From assembly GCA_050949165.1 (NCBI GenBank), contig JBMNFF010000001.1:310001-374000 (forward strand): a stretch of 64,000 nucleotides of DNA. Reading direction: 5' to 3'. Position numbers and translations under genes: made by a program. Each line of letters begins with the position of its first letter. The stretch's first letter is position 1. The DNA comes from DAIOXA01 sp050949165 (GTDB taxonomy: Bacteria; Bacillota; Proteinivoracia; UBA4975). The notes under the pieces are model-generated. The model saw only the letters and a list, made by a program, of their open reading frames with translations, did not search any database and had not been told where the DNA came from. Below are positions 7,992-16,454 of the stretch, one piece after another.

Positions 7992-9344
7992 ATGAGAGAC
8001 CAGAAGAAAGCAGAGGCAATAGCACAAGAACGTATGCAGCTTCTGGCGCCACTGCTGGCAGAAGGGCTAGACCCGGCCATGATGAAGCAATTGAAGACCC
8101 AGATTTGTACTCAAACAGGCATTTCTGACCGCACCTTGCGCCGGTACCTGGCTCAGTACAGGGCTGGGGGCTTTAACGCGCTCAAACCCAAGGGAAGGCC
8201 TCGAAAATCCCAAGAAACCATCCCTGAACATGTTATGGAGCAGGCAATACTGCTGCGCCGGGAGGTGCCTAGCCGTAGCGTGGCCCAGATCATTCAGGTA
8301 TTGGAGTGGGAAGGCCTAGTCCCGCCAGGACAGATTAAGCGTAGCACCCTCCAAGACAGGCTATCCCAGCGGGGCTACAGTACCCGGCACATGAAGCTGT
8401 ATGAATCCTCAGGTGTAGCCAGCAGGAGGTTTCAGCAGAAGTACCGGAATAAGCTATGGCATTCGGACATAAAGTATGGCCCCTACTTACCTGTGGGGCA
8501 AGATGGCACTAAAAAACAAGTCTACTTGGTCACCTTCATGGATGACGCTACTCGCTTTATCCTCCATGGCGAGTTCTACCCGACCCTAGACCAGGTCATT
8601 ATTGAGGACTGTTTCCGAAAGGCAATCCAGAAGTATGGAATACCAGAAGCTGTCTTCTTTGACAACGGCAGCCAATACAAGACCAAGTGGATGAACCGAG
8701 CCTGTGCCAAAATGGGAATCCGGCTACTCTTTGCCAAGCCCTATTCCCCAGAAGCAACTGGCAAAGTTGAACGGTTTAACAGGGTGGTAGACTCCTTCCT
8801 CCAGGAAGCTGCCTTGGAGAACCCCCAAACCTTAGACCAATTTAACCAGTTGTTCTGGGTCTGGCTTGACGAGTGTTACCAGCATAAGCCCCACAGCAGC
8901 TTAGCTAATAATTTGTCTCCGGAAGCCACATACCATAGCGGCAAGAAAGCACTGAAATTCCTGGATCCAGACACAATAGCAAATGCCTTTCTCCATCTTG
9001 AGGAACGGAAGGTAGATAAGTCCGGCTGCATAAGCTTCCAAGGTGAAAAGTACGAAGTAGGCTTGCCCTTCATTGGCTGTAAAGTGAATGTGGTCTATGA
9101 TCCCGCAGATACTTCTCAGCTGACCATCGAATATGAGGGACATCCTTCCTGGACCGCCAAGAAGCTGGTCATTGGCGAGAAGACGGGCCCCAAGCCTGCG
9201 CTGCCACCCCACATGCAGCGAGAGCCTGCTAATACCTCTAGGCTGTTGGCTGCAGCTGCAAGGCAGAATGAGGAGCGCAAGGTTCAACAAGCACCCGCCG
9301 TTTCTTACAGGATAGTCAGGAAGGGCGGTGAGCAGGATGTATGA
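7992..9344 (+). CDS. DDE (rve-type, Mu/TniA-like) transposase
   Basis: The product is 450 aa. ATG 7992 follows GAGGAGG at 8-nt spacing. An N-terminal HTH (GISDRTLRRYLAQYRAGG) is followed by the rve integrase core. Its catalytic residues lie in LWHSDIKYGP (Asp), VFFDNGSQYK (Asp) and SPEATGKVERFNRV (Glu). The C-terminal part (ISFQGEKYEVGLPFIG...) looks like the Mu-transposase beta-barrel. Such enzymes cut and join transposon ends, usually steered by an AAA ATPase. The 3' end overlaps the ATPase gene by 8-17 nt, which indicates translational coupling. Confidence 0.92.
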   Translation: MRDQKKAEAIAQERMQLLAPLLAEGLDPAMMKQLKTQICTQTGISDRTLRRYLAQYRAGGFNALKPKGRPRKSQETIPEHVMEQAILLRREVPSRSVAQIIQVLEWEGLVPPGQIKRSTLQDRLSQRGYSTRHMKLYESSGVASRRFQQKYRNKLWHSDIKYGPYLPVGQDGTKKQVYLVTFMDDATRFILHGEFYPTLDQVIIEDCFRKAIQKYGIPEAVFFDNGSQYKTKWMNRACAKMGIRLLFAKPYSPEATGKVERFNRVVDSFLQEAALENPQTLDQFNQLFWVWLDECYQHKPHSSLANNLSPEATYHSGKKALKFLDPDTIANAFLHLEERKVDKSGCISFQGEKYEVGLPFIGCKVNVVYDPADTSQLTIEYEGHPSWTAKKLVIGEKTGPKPALPPHMQREPANTSRLLAAAARQNEERKVQQAPAVSYRIVRKGGEQDV

Positions 9345-10137
9345 GGCCTTTTACGGACTCACCAATACGCCGTTTTCCAGGGACATTCCCACCGATCATC
9401 TCTACCCCTCGGTGATGATGGAAGAAGTACTGGGGAGGTTGCAGCACGCTGCAGAGCGACAGCTGTTCGCCGTGGTCACCGGAGATTGCGGCACCGGCAA
9501 GACTACCACCCTGCGACGGTTAAGGGATACCCTCGACCCATCCAAGTTTATGATGATGTACTTAGCAGATTCAAAGCTAACTCCCCGCCATTTCTACAAG
9601 GGACTGTTGGAACAGCTGGGCTGTGAATCTAAGTTCTACAGGGGGGATGCCAAACGGCAGCTGCACCGGGAGATTGAACTAATGCGGGGCATCCACCGCC
9701 TGCTGCCTGTGGTTATTGTTGACGAGGCCCATCTACTGGATAGGGAGATGCTAGAGGAAGTTCGGTTCCTACTCAATTTCAAGATGGACGCAGAGAGCCC
9801 CATGGCATTAATTCTCGTCGGTCAGAGCGAGCTCTGGGACAAGTTTCAGCTGCAGGCCTTCGCAGCCATCCGGCAGCGGATTGACCTGCAGTGCAAGCTG
9901 CCGCACTTCGATCGGGCGCAGGTAGGGGAATACATAAAAAGACACCTTGCCTACGCGGGGGTTGAGCACGAAACCTTCTCAGACGGGGCTATTGAAGAGA
10001 TTTACCGTTTCTCCAGCGGGGCGGCTAGACTGGTGAATAAGGTATGCACCCACTGCCTGCTCTACGGTGCGCAAAACGGAAAACGGATTATTGACGATCA
10101 TATGGTGAAGTTGGTCATCCAGGGGGAGCTACTCTAG
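9337..10137 (+). CDS. ExeA-like AAA ATPase (TnsC/TniB-type transposition regulator)
   Basis: The product is 266 aa from ATG 9337 (GTG 9328 is also possible). It begins MYEAFYGLTNTPFSRDIPTD, typical of ExeA-family ATPases. Walker A is TGDCGTGKTT near residue 50 and Walker B is VVIVDEAHLL near residue 128. The C-terminal lid region contains the DLQCKLPHFD segment, which is also found in the relic at 3817-4095. In transposons of this plan, the ATPase selects or activates targets for the rve transposase; this is family knowledge. The IS21 inserted 20 bp after its stop leaves the coding region whole. Confidence 0.88.
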   Translation: MYEAFYGLTNTPFSRDIPTDHLYPSVMMEEVLGRLQHAAERQLFAVVTGDCGTGKTTTLRRLRDTLDPSKFMMMYLADSKLTPRHFYKGLLEQLGCESKFYRGDAKRQLHREIELMRGIHRLLPVVIVDEAHLLDREMLEEVRFLLNFKMDAESPMALILVGQSELWDKFQLQAFAAIRQRIDLQCKLPHFDRAQVGEYIKRHLAYAGVEHETFSDGAIEEIYRFSSGAARLVNKVCTHCLLYGAQNGKRIIDDHMVKLVIQGELL

Positions 10138-10280
10138 CTCTCCCTCCTTGGTCACTATGTATATGGCAAACTAGAAGTATAGAGTTTGGCAATTAAAATT
10201 TATTAGTGTAAAAAGCAGGAACCACGGCATAGCATCCCAAATTAAACCTCTTGAACACGACTTCAGGAGGTATGAAAGGA

Positions 10281-11813
10281 ATGCTATCCGTGGCTCGTAT
10301 TGATTGTATCAAAGAACAACGTGAAGTAGAAGGATTATCTATTAGTCAAATCGCAAAATCTCACAAGATTTCTTGGGCAACAGCCAAGAAATATGCTGAC
10401 AGTCCTCCTCCAACAGCGGATCCCTCCCGGCAACGGCGGAAAAAACGCGTTATGCTGGATACACACATCGAGATAATCCAAGCATGGCTTGAGGAGGATT
10501 TGTTAGTTCACAGAAAGCAACGCCGAACGGCTACGGCCATTTACAACCAGTTGAAGGCTGAAACTGACTACGAGGGATCTGACCGAACTGTAAGGTATTA
10601 CGTCAAGGAATTTAAAAAGGAGATCTATGCTAAGTACAAACAGGACAGGCAGTACGCCCGCCTTGAGCATCTACCCGGCATAGCCCAAGTAGACTTTGGA
10701 GACTTCTACGCCAGTGAAACCCAGGCCGATGGCGAAATCGCCAGGCTAAAGAAAAATTTGCTTGTTCTGGCCTTCCCCTACAGCAATGCATTTTACGCCC
10801 GGGCACTACCAGCTGCTAATCTTGAATGCCTTCTATATGGGCTAAGTTCAATATTTGAGGAAATGGACGGAGTCCCACAGAGTTTGGTATTTGATAACCT
10901 AAAACCAGTTGTAAGCAAGGTCCTCAGTGGACATGACCGAAAACTAAATGAGGTCTTCACCCGTTTTAAGTTGCACTACCGATTCCAGGCAATATTTTGT
11001 AACCCCGGTAAGGGAAACGAGAAAGGGAATGTTGAGGTTGATGTTGGGTACGTGCGCAGGAACGCCTTAGCCTCTACGCCTCCCGGAGATGACCTAGATG
11101 TCCTTAACGACAAACTATCCCAGTTCAGCCAAAATGACCGTAACCGCCCACACTATTCTAAGAGGCAACTTATCTCGAACCTGCACCAGGAAGACCGTAA
11201 GCGGTTACTTAAATTACCGGTCCAGGAATTTGAACCGGTTACGACCACCCTCGTTACCGTTCGCAACAAATACGGTGAGATAAAGGTAGGTGACCACCTC
11301 TACACAATCCCTGGGGGAAGTCCAAGGCAAGAACTCCTGGTTAAGGTTTGGTGGGACCGGATTGAGGTATTCGACAACCATGGACAGCGACGAATAACGA
11401 CAACCCCTCGTAAGTATGTAGCCAAGGCTCACAACATTAACTGGGCGGCGGAGTTATCTGTCTTCCGTAACAAGCCCAGGGCAATTGAAAACGGCACAAA
11501 TTTGCGCTTGCTACCCCCAATTCTGAGAAACTACCTTTTAGCTCCAAGTATCCCTGAACGGAAAGTGCGGGTTAGGAGCCTCATCGAGCTCTTTGAAAAA
11601 TATGATTTCCCAACTGTGGTAAGAGCAGTAGAAAGCGGTCTCGAAAGCGGTAGAACTGATTGCGCAAGCTTGGTGAACATTGCAGATTATTTAGTTGGAA
11701 TGGATAAGGTTCAGGCCCCAATCCCTGAACAGTATACCCCCAGGGACATTGCAGAATGGACACCGGATCTAAACAAGTATAGCCAACTCCAAAGGGGTGC
11801 CCTTGGTGAGTAG
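10281..11813 (+). CDS. istA: IS21 transposase IstA
   Basis: ATG 10281 sits 10 nt after AGGAGG; an upstream in-frame TTG gives a 520-aa version. The N-terminal HTH (SISQIAKSHKISWATAKKYA) precedes an rve core. The core has Asp in IAQVDFGDFY, Asp in LVFDNLKPVV and Glu in the GNEKGNVEVDVGYVRRN region, the IS21 form of the DDE triad. About 511 aa is normal for IstA. The stop overlaps istB by 17 nt, the standard coupled arrangement. Confidence 0.93.
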   Translation: MLSVARIDCIKEQREVEGLSISQIAKSHKISWATAKKYADSPPPTADPSRQRRKKRVMLDTHIEIIQAWLEEDLLVHRKQRRTATAIYNQLKAETDYEGSDRTVRYYVKEFKKEIYAKYKQDRQYARLEHLPGIAQVDFGDFYASETQADGEIARLKKNLLVLAFPYSNAFYARALPAANLECLLYGLSSIFEEMDGVPQSLVFDNLKPVVSKVLSGHDRKLNEVFTRFKLHYRFQAIFCNPGKGNEKGNVEVDVGYVRRNALASTPPGDDLDVLNDKLSQFSQNDRNRPHYSKRQLISNLHQEDRKRLLKLPVQEFEPVTTTLVTVRNKYGEIKVGDHLYTIPGGSPRQELLVKVWWDRIEVFDNHGQRRITTTPRKYVAKAHNINWAAELSVFRNKPRAIENGTNLRLLPPILRNYLLAPSIPERKVRVRSLIELFEKYDFPTVVRAVESGLESGRTDCASLVNIADYLVGMDKVQAPIPEQYTPRDIAEWTPDLNKYSQLQRGALGE

Positions 11814-12525
11814 CCTGCTAAAAGAATACTCTCGAGTGCTACGGCTCGGAAACATAGAAAAGTTAATTGACCAAGTGGAATACCAGAACCGTGAACAGTA
11901 TGTAACAGATCTGATGAAGCTGATTATTGAAGAACGCAACAAAAACAGGATTGACAGGCTAATACGAAAGGCTGGCTTCCCCTCAATTAAAACCCTGGAT
12001 AACTATGAGTTCTCGCCCATTACGTTTCCCCAGGGGCTAAACAAAGAGACACTGCTAACCCTTGATTTCATAGACAACAAGGAGAATATTCTAATGCTTG
12101 GTGCAGTTGGGACCGGCAAGACTCACTTGTCCATAGCATTAGGGGTAATGGCGTGTATGGCTGGAAAGGAGGTGAGATTCTACAGGACCGGCGATCTAAC
12201 CACTGAGCTGCTTGAGCTTCATGAGAAAAACCAGGTCAGCCGATTCGTGAAGAAGCTGGAGCAAGCCGATCTGCTGATTCTTGACGAAGTAGGATATGTT
12301 CCTACCAGTAAGCGAGCGTCTGAATTATTGTTCACAGTCATCTCAAACTGTTACGAAAGACAAAGCATCATCGTCACCTCTAACCTTGAGTTAGGAAGAT
12401 GGAACGAGGTTTTTGGTGATGACAGGCTGACAGCAGCCCTGATTGACAGAATGATTCACCACGCTCACATTCTGGTATTCAAGGGCGAGAGCTACCGCTA
12501 CAAGCAAGCTCTGATGAGGAAGTAG
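11797..12525 (+). CDS. istB: IS21 helper ATPase IstB
   Basis: The product is 242 aa. DnaC/IstB-type AAA features are present: Walker A GAVGTGKTHLS near residue 106 and Walker B LLILDEVGYVP near residue 165. The tail IDRMIHHAHILVFKGESYR is strongly characteristic of IstB. IstB stimulates IstA by assembling on target DNA. The GTG start overlaps the end of istA. Confidence 0.95.
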   Translation: MPLVSSLLKEYSRVLRLGNIEKLIDQVEYQNREQYVTDLMKLIIEERNKNRIDRLIRKAGFPSIKTLDNYEFSPITFPQGLNKETLLTLDFIDNKENILMLGAVGTGKTHLSIALGVMACMAGKEVRFYRTGDLTTELLELHEKNQVSRFVKKLEQADLLILDEVGYVPTSKRASELLFTVISNCYERQSIIVTSNLELGRWNEVFGDDRLTAALIDRMIHHAHILVFKGESYRYKQALMRK

Positions 12526-12866
12526 GCGAACTGATGTACGACTATGAGATGCTATGCCACTATTAAAAAGTTAGTTGCCAAACTATGAAAAATTAACTTG
12601 CCAAAAACAGTCACTAGGTCCGGCAGTTCGCGGACAATTAACAACGTCTACCACTGGCCATTATGGGCTAGCAGTAACACCAAAGGGATAAATTAAGATT
12701 GCTGTTTGGCGTTGAAGCGATAGAATAGTAGTATCTAATAGAAAGTCCTCTCCCGTGTTTGCGGGGGAGGCTTAATTAATATAGAAGGAATTACCATTGA
12801 GAATACCGAACATAATCTTGTCAACCATTTAATTTTTTCTCAGAGCTACTGGGGGGGGGAGGAATT

Positions 12867-14024
12867 ATGAACCTTAATAATCTTGACGGACAACAATTTG
12901 AAGAATTGGTAGGGACTCTATTAAAAAAGATGGGGTTTATTACTGAATTAACATCCCGTACAGGTGATGGGGGAGTAGACATTGTCGCTTATTTAGAGAC
13001 ACCGCTTTTAAAGGGAAAGTATTTAATTCAATGTAAGAGATGGAAGGGTCCTGTTGGCGAGCCAGTTGTGAGAGATCTATATGGTGTTGTATTAAGCGAA
13101 AATGCCAACAAGGGAATTATTATTACGAATTCGAGCTTTACTGATAAGGCCATAAAGTTCGCAAACGGGAAAAACATAGAGCTGTTAGACGGATCAGTTC
13201 TGAATAAACTACTTAGTGAACAAGATATACAAAATCTTGATAGAGAAGTAGTAAATGCTGATTTCATATATAATACTGACTTTGAAAGGGATAAATTTGA
13301 ATACATAAAACATCGTATTCAGATGGAGCCATCAAACCAAAATCACTATGATTTACTCAGGACTTTTTACCATAGTTACATCTTAAACAATAAGTTGGAG
13401 ATATGGGAATCTGGCCTATTGGATGAATACATTGATTTTAATACAGAATACATTAAAAGATTTTGCAGAGGTTCAAAGAAAAAGATACAGGGAAAGGACG
13501 CCATATCTTATTTTAGTGGATATATCCTTTTATTAAAAGGAGACTTAGCTAAAGCTATAGAAGTATTTAGGGATCTAGGGATCTTTAATGTTGATTATTT
13601 AGCAATACTACCTGAATACCACTATGACTACTACAGTGAGGGTTTTACGTCAGAAGTTAAACAAATTGAAGGTAATAAAAATAAAAAAGCGATGATTATT
13701 AATATTTTGGTTCTCCTATCACACTTCAATTTTGAGGACGAAGTAAATCATGTAATTAAAACATACAAAGAATTTGAGCATAATAGGCATAGATCTATGT
13801 TCAGTGGTGAGGCTTTTATATCGAACTGCAATCTAAAGTCTGTATTAGAAGTATTTGAAGATATAAAGAATAAAAGACGGGAACTGCTTTATCATCCTAA
13901 TTTTCGTTGGGGACATGATGTTTATTTTTCTAAAGATTCTTATATAAACGTAAGGGATATCATTAATAGGTTCAATCTACAAGAGTCGGACTATGCGAAA
14001 ATATCTTTATTGTTTAGACTATAA
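12867..14024 (+). CDS. Mrr-like restriction endonuclease domain protein
   Basis: The product is 385 aa. ATG 12867 follows GGGGGAGGAATT. Residues 1-125 form an Mrr_cat (PD-(D/E)XK) domain. They include FEELVGTLLKKMGF, the active-site run SRTGDGGVDIVA, then YLIQCKRWKGPVG (Asp, Gln-x-Lys). GIIITNSSFTDKA is the usual closing motif. Mrr-type enzymes are type IV or type IV-like nucleases acting on modified DNA. The C-terminal roughly 260 residues are not recognised and may sense a trigger or give specificity. The gene is AT-rich and lies between two insertions, consistent with a transferred defence gene. Confidence 0.85.
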   Translation: MNLNNLDGQQFEELVGTLLKKMGFITELTSRTGDGGVDIVAYLETPLLKGKYLIQCKRWKGPVGEPVVRDLYGVVLSENANKGIIITNSSFTDKAIKFANGKNIELLDGSVLNKLLSEQDIQNLDREVVNADFIYNTDFERDKFEYIKHRIQMEPSNQNHYDLLRTFYHSYILNNKLEIWESGLLDEYIDFNTEYIKRFCRGSKKKIQGKDAISYFSGYILLLKGDLAKAIEVFRDLGIFNVDYLAILPEYHYDYYSEGFTSEVKQIEGNKNKKAMIINILVLLSHFNFEDEVNHVIKTYKEFEHNRHRSMFSGEAFISNCNLKSVLEVFEDIKNKRRELLYHPNFRWGHDVYFSKDSYINVRDIINRFNLQESDYAKISLLFRL

Positions 14025-14209
14025 ATGTGAGCGCAGCCGACTAGGCTGTCTTGTGAATCGAAAGTTAAATGCACAATAGCTTATAGCAGAGGAACAGTAA
14101 AAATGTACCTCTTTTCGCTTTGCGAGGGGGAATTTGACACTGTTATATTACACCAAGTAAGGCTTTTTTTCATGGATTTACTTATCATACCCTGATTGAG
14201 GTGATACAG

Positions 14210-14443
14210 GTGCTTAAACTGGAGGAGTATATTGCTCAGCGAAAACAGGAAGACGGGTTGAATGAGTTCGACGTTAAAGAACGTTCTCAAAATATGAGAG
14301 TCTGTATCAACTATGTTTTCGAGTACTTTATAGATTACAATGACATTGCTCACGCCGAAGGAATGACTAAGTTAGAAAATGAAGGAGTAAAGCTGTACCA
14401 TAAACAGATGGATAGTTATGAGCAAGATGTAAGAGATTTATAA
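14210..14443 (+). CDS. Small unknown protein, stop codon at the IS3 junction
   Basis: The product is 77 aa from GTG 14210 (GAGGTGA upstream). It is charged and helical in composition, with no recognised motif. The TAA stop uses the first base of the IS3 element. Joining the sequences across the insertion (after removing one TATA copy) gives TAG at the same place, so the protein is unchanged by the insertion. It has no clear partner; the Mrr-like gene is 190 bp upstream. Confidence 0.5.
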   Translation: MLKLEEYIAQRKQEDGLNEFDVKERSQNMRVCINYVFEYFIDYNDIAHAEGMTKLENEGVKLYHKQMDSYEQDVRDL

Positions 14444-14494
14444 TGCTCCCATAGGGTGAGACACGAAATTTCAAAAGTAAGTTATACTAGAGAC

Positions 14495-14818
14495 ATGAAA
14501 AAGCGAAATCAGTATTCAGCAGAGTTCAAATGCAAGGTAGTTTTGGAGGTGCTCCAAGAGGCCTCTACAATTAGCGAGATTGGGGCTAAGTATGGCATAA
14601 GCCCTGTAGTCATCGGACGCTGGAAAAATGAGTTCCTAGAACGAGCTCCAGGAGTGTTTAAGAAAGGACCCTCCGCAGCCGAAAAGGAGCTAATAGAAAA
14701 GGAGAATATGGTAGCCCAGCTTGAGCGTAAGGTCGGTCAACTCACCTATGAGGTTGACTGGCTGAAAAAAAAATCTGAGGAAATCATCGGACCCAGCTGG
14801 AAGAAAAAGTCTCGTTGA
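14495..14818 (+). CDS. IS3-family OrfA (HTH protein)
   Basis: The start is taken at ATG 14495 (MKKRNQYSAEFKCKVV), the common opening of the family; the frame is open slightly further upstream. The HTH (STISEIGAKYGISPVVIGRWKNEF) is followed by a leucine-zipper-like segment (AQLERKVGQLTYEVDWLKKK). The protein binds the IS ends. The nine-A run at 14765-14773 near its 3' end is the likely slippage site joining it to OrfB. Confidence 0.9.
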   Translation: MKKRNQYSAEFKCKVVLEVLQEASTISEIGAKYGISPVVIGRWKNEFLERAPGVFKKGPSAAEKELIEKENMVAQLERKVGQLTYEVDWLKKKSEEIIGPSWKKKSR

Positions 14819-15632
14819 TACCGACTTCCCTATTACCATCAAGCGCCAGGCAGAGCTCCTAGGGATTAACCGTACCAGCTTTTATCGCCAGGCTCGCCCT
14901 AAAACCATTAGTGCTGAGGATTTGCATATAATGCGAAGGATCGACGAGCTCCATACTGCCTATCCTACATGGGGGTATCGCACTATCACGAGGATTCTGA
15001 GGAGGGATGACCACCTAAAGATTAACCGCAAAAAGGTGCGCCGGATGATGCGCGCCATGGGTATCTACACCATTTTTCCTAAGCCAAATCTGAGCAAGCG
15101 GTACCACGCCCAATATGTTCAGCCATATCTTCTAAGAAACCTGGACATCAACCGTGCAGACCAGGTGTGGGGGGTAGATATCACCTATGTCCCCATTAAA
15201 AATGGCTTTATGTACTTATTTGTGATAATCGACTGGTATAGCCGGTGCATAGTAGACTTCGAGCTATCCAGCACCTTGGAGAAGAGCTTTGTCATGACCT
15301 GCTTAAAACGCGCCTTTAGGACCAGGCGGCCAGAGATAATGAACAGTGATCAGGGGTCACATTTCACCAACCCAGACTATCTGAGCCTGCTCGAGGCAAA
15401 CGGGATTAAAATCTCGATGGATGGAAAGGGACAAGCCCTAGACAACGTAAGGACAGAAAGGGTGTTCCGGACAATCAAATATGATTGCGTTTACATCAAT
15501 GAATTTAATAGCCCCAGAGAGCTCAGGATCGCCCTCAACGATTACATACACACATACAACACCTACCGGCCCCATTCATCGATTAATGGTTTTTGCCCCG
15601 CGGAAGTTTACAATGGCAGCATGGCTGCCTGA
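14766..15632 (+). CDS. IS3-family OrfB (DDE transposase)
   Basis: The frame is open from 14766 to 15632 without an obvious ribosome site, so it is probably expressed as an OrfAB fusion. The HTH_21-like part (RIDELHTAYPTWGYRTITR) precedes the rve core. The core has Asp in WGVDITYVPI, Asp in IMNSDQGSHFT and Glu in VRTERVFRTIKYD, then the family ending YNTYRPHSSINGFCPAEVY. OrfB is in +1 (equivalently -2) phase relative to OrfA, whereas the usual IS3 shift is -1. Confidence 0.9.
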   Translation, partial: KKNLRKSSDPAGRKSLVDTDFPITIKRQAELLGINRTSFYRQARPKTISAEDLHIMRRIDELHTAYPTWGYRTITRILRRDDHLKINRKKVRRMMRAMGIYTIFPKPNLSKRYHAQYVQPYLLRNLDINRADQVWGVDITYVPIKNGFMYLFVIIDWYSRCIVDFELSSTLEKSFVMTCLKRAFRTRRPEIMNSDQGSHFTNPDYLSLLEANGIKISMDGKGQALDNVRTERVFRTIKYDCVYINEFNSPRELRIALNDYIHTYNTYRPHSSINGFCPAEVYNGSMAA

Positions 15633-15813
15633 AAATTCAAATGTAGAAAGGAGGACAACTTACAAAATAAATTTTGTGTCTTGACAACGGGGAGCATTAT
15701 AGAAAAACTGCACACATGTAGAATTTTACATTAGGCTTTGATTATATCAGTTAATGGCCTATTTTTTAGGGCAAAGTACAGAACATACATTCTTCTCGGG
15801 GGAGGGGTTATAC

Positions 15814-16389
15814 ATGAATTTTAAAAAAGGCGAGCTTTTCTGCGGTCCGGGAGGAATAGCTCTAGGCGCTCAAAGCGCTAAAGTCAAAGGGAAAAACGGG
15901 GAGCTTTTCACGATTCAGCACGAATGGGCAAACGATATTGACACTTCAGCTTGTGAAACTTATATTCATAATATTTGCCCCAACAGACCGGAAACTGTTA
16001 TCTGCCAGGATGTCCGTAAGCTAGACATTGAAAGCTTACCGCAGATTGATGCTTTTTCTTTCGGGTTTCCTTGCAACGATTATAGTATAGTTGGTGAACA
16101 AAAAGGATTAGACGGGGAATTCGGACCGCTATATTCTTATGGTGTCAGGGTACTTAAGAGCCATCACCCAAAGTTCTTTATCGCGGAAAATGTTAGTGGA
16201 TTACAAAGTGCAAATAATGGTGATGCTTTTAGACAGATACTTACTGAACTGACCTTTGCAGGCATTCATGGTTACACGATAACTCCACACCTTTATAAAT
16301 TTGAGGAGTACGGTGCCCCCCAAAAGCGCCATCGGATAATAATTGTCGGCATCCGTAAAGATCTAGGGTTAACATTTAAAGTCCCTAAG
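15814..16389 (+). pseudogene. C5-cytosine DNA methyltransferase, C-terminus removed by IS21-like element
   Basis: ATG 15814 follows GGGGGAGGGG. Motif I (ELFCGPGGIALGA), the catalytic motif IV FGFPCNDYS (Pro-Cys), motif VI (FIAENVSGL) and motif VIII (GAPQKRHRIIIVG) are all present. The protein then ends after about 192 residues at VPK, where the IS21-like end (TGTTTTTTGCAAG) begins. The target-recognition domain and motifs IX-X are missing, and they are not found right of the insertions. The enzyme is therefore almost surely inactive. It should have protected DNA from the neighbouring nuclease. Confidence 0.88.
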
Positions 16390-16454
16390 TGTTTTTTGCA
16401 AGCCCTTTTTCCCTGTGTTTGCAAACTTCCCTTGCAACAACCCCGCCAGGGAAT

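Larger units (their letters stand above)
10158..12609 (+). mobile_element. IS21-family element, complete
   Basis: The 2452-bp element is bounded by a 7-bp direct repeat GTCACTA (10151-10157 and 12610-12616), the probable target duplication. The left end begins TGTATATGGCAAACTAGAAG. The right end, read inward on the other strand, begins TGTTTTTGGCAAGTTAATTT. A second TTTGGCAA site lies about 25 bp inside each end, matching the multiple terminal repeats of IS21 elements. It encodes overlapping istA and istB. It sits inside the right end of the Mu/Tn7-like transposon and so is the younger insertion. Confidence 0.92.
7270..12650 (+). mobile_element. Mu/Tn7-like three-gene transposon, interrupted by IS21
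   Basis: The element carries a DUF6431-type protein, an rve/DDE transposase and an ExeA-like ATPase in one direction, the minimal TnsB/TnsC (TniA/TniB) plan. Its ends share an inverted motif: TGTCCACGGATTGCC at 7280 on the left, and TGTCCGCGAACTGCC (reverse strand, ending at 12636) on the right. A further GACG-x-T-x-TT lies just outside both copies, so the exact termini lie a few to about 15 bases further out and my limits are approximate. I could not define a target duplication. An IS21 element (10158-12609) splits the right end; without it the transposon is about 2.9 kb. Confidence 0.75.
14443..15697 (+). mobile_element. IS3-family insertion sequence
   Basis: The ends ATGCTCCC...GGGAGCAT carry imperfect inverted repeats that also share a GACAC-x-AAATTT block (left about 14459-14472, right about 15666-15680). 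A 4-bp TATA direct repeat flanks it (14439-14442 and 15698-15701). It encodes OrfA and OrfB in the usual order. Confidence 0.85.
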
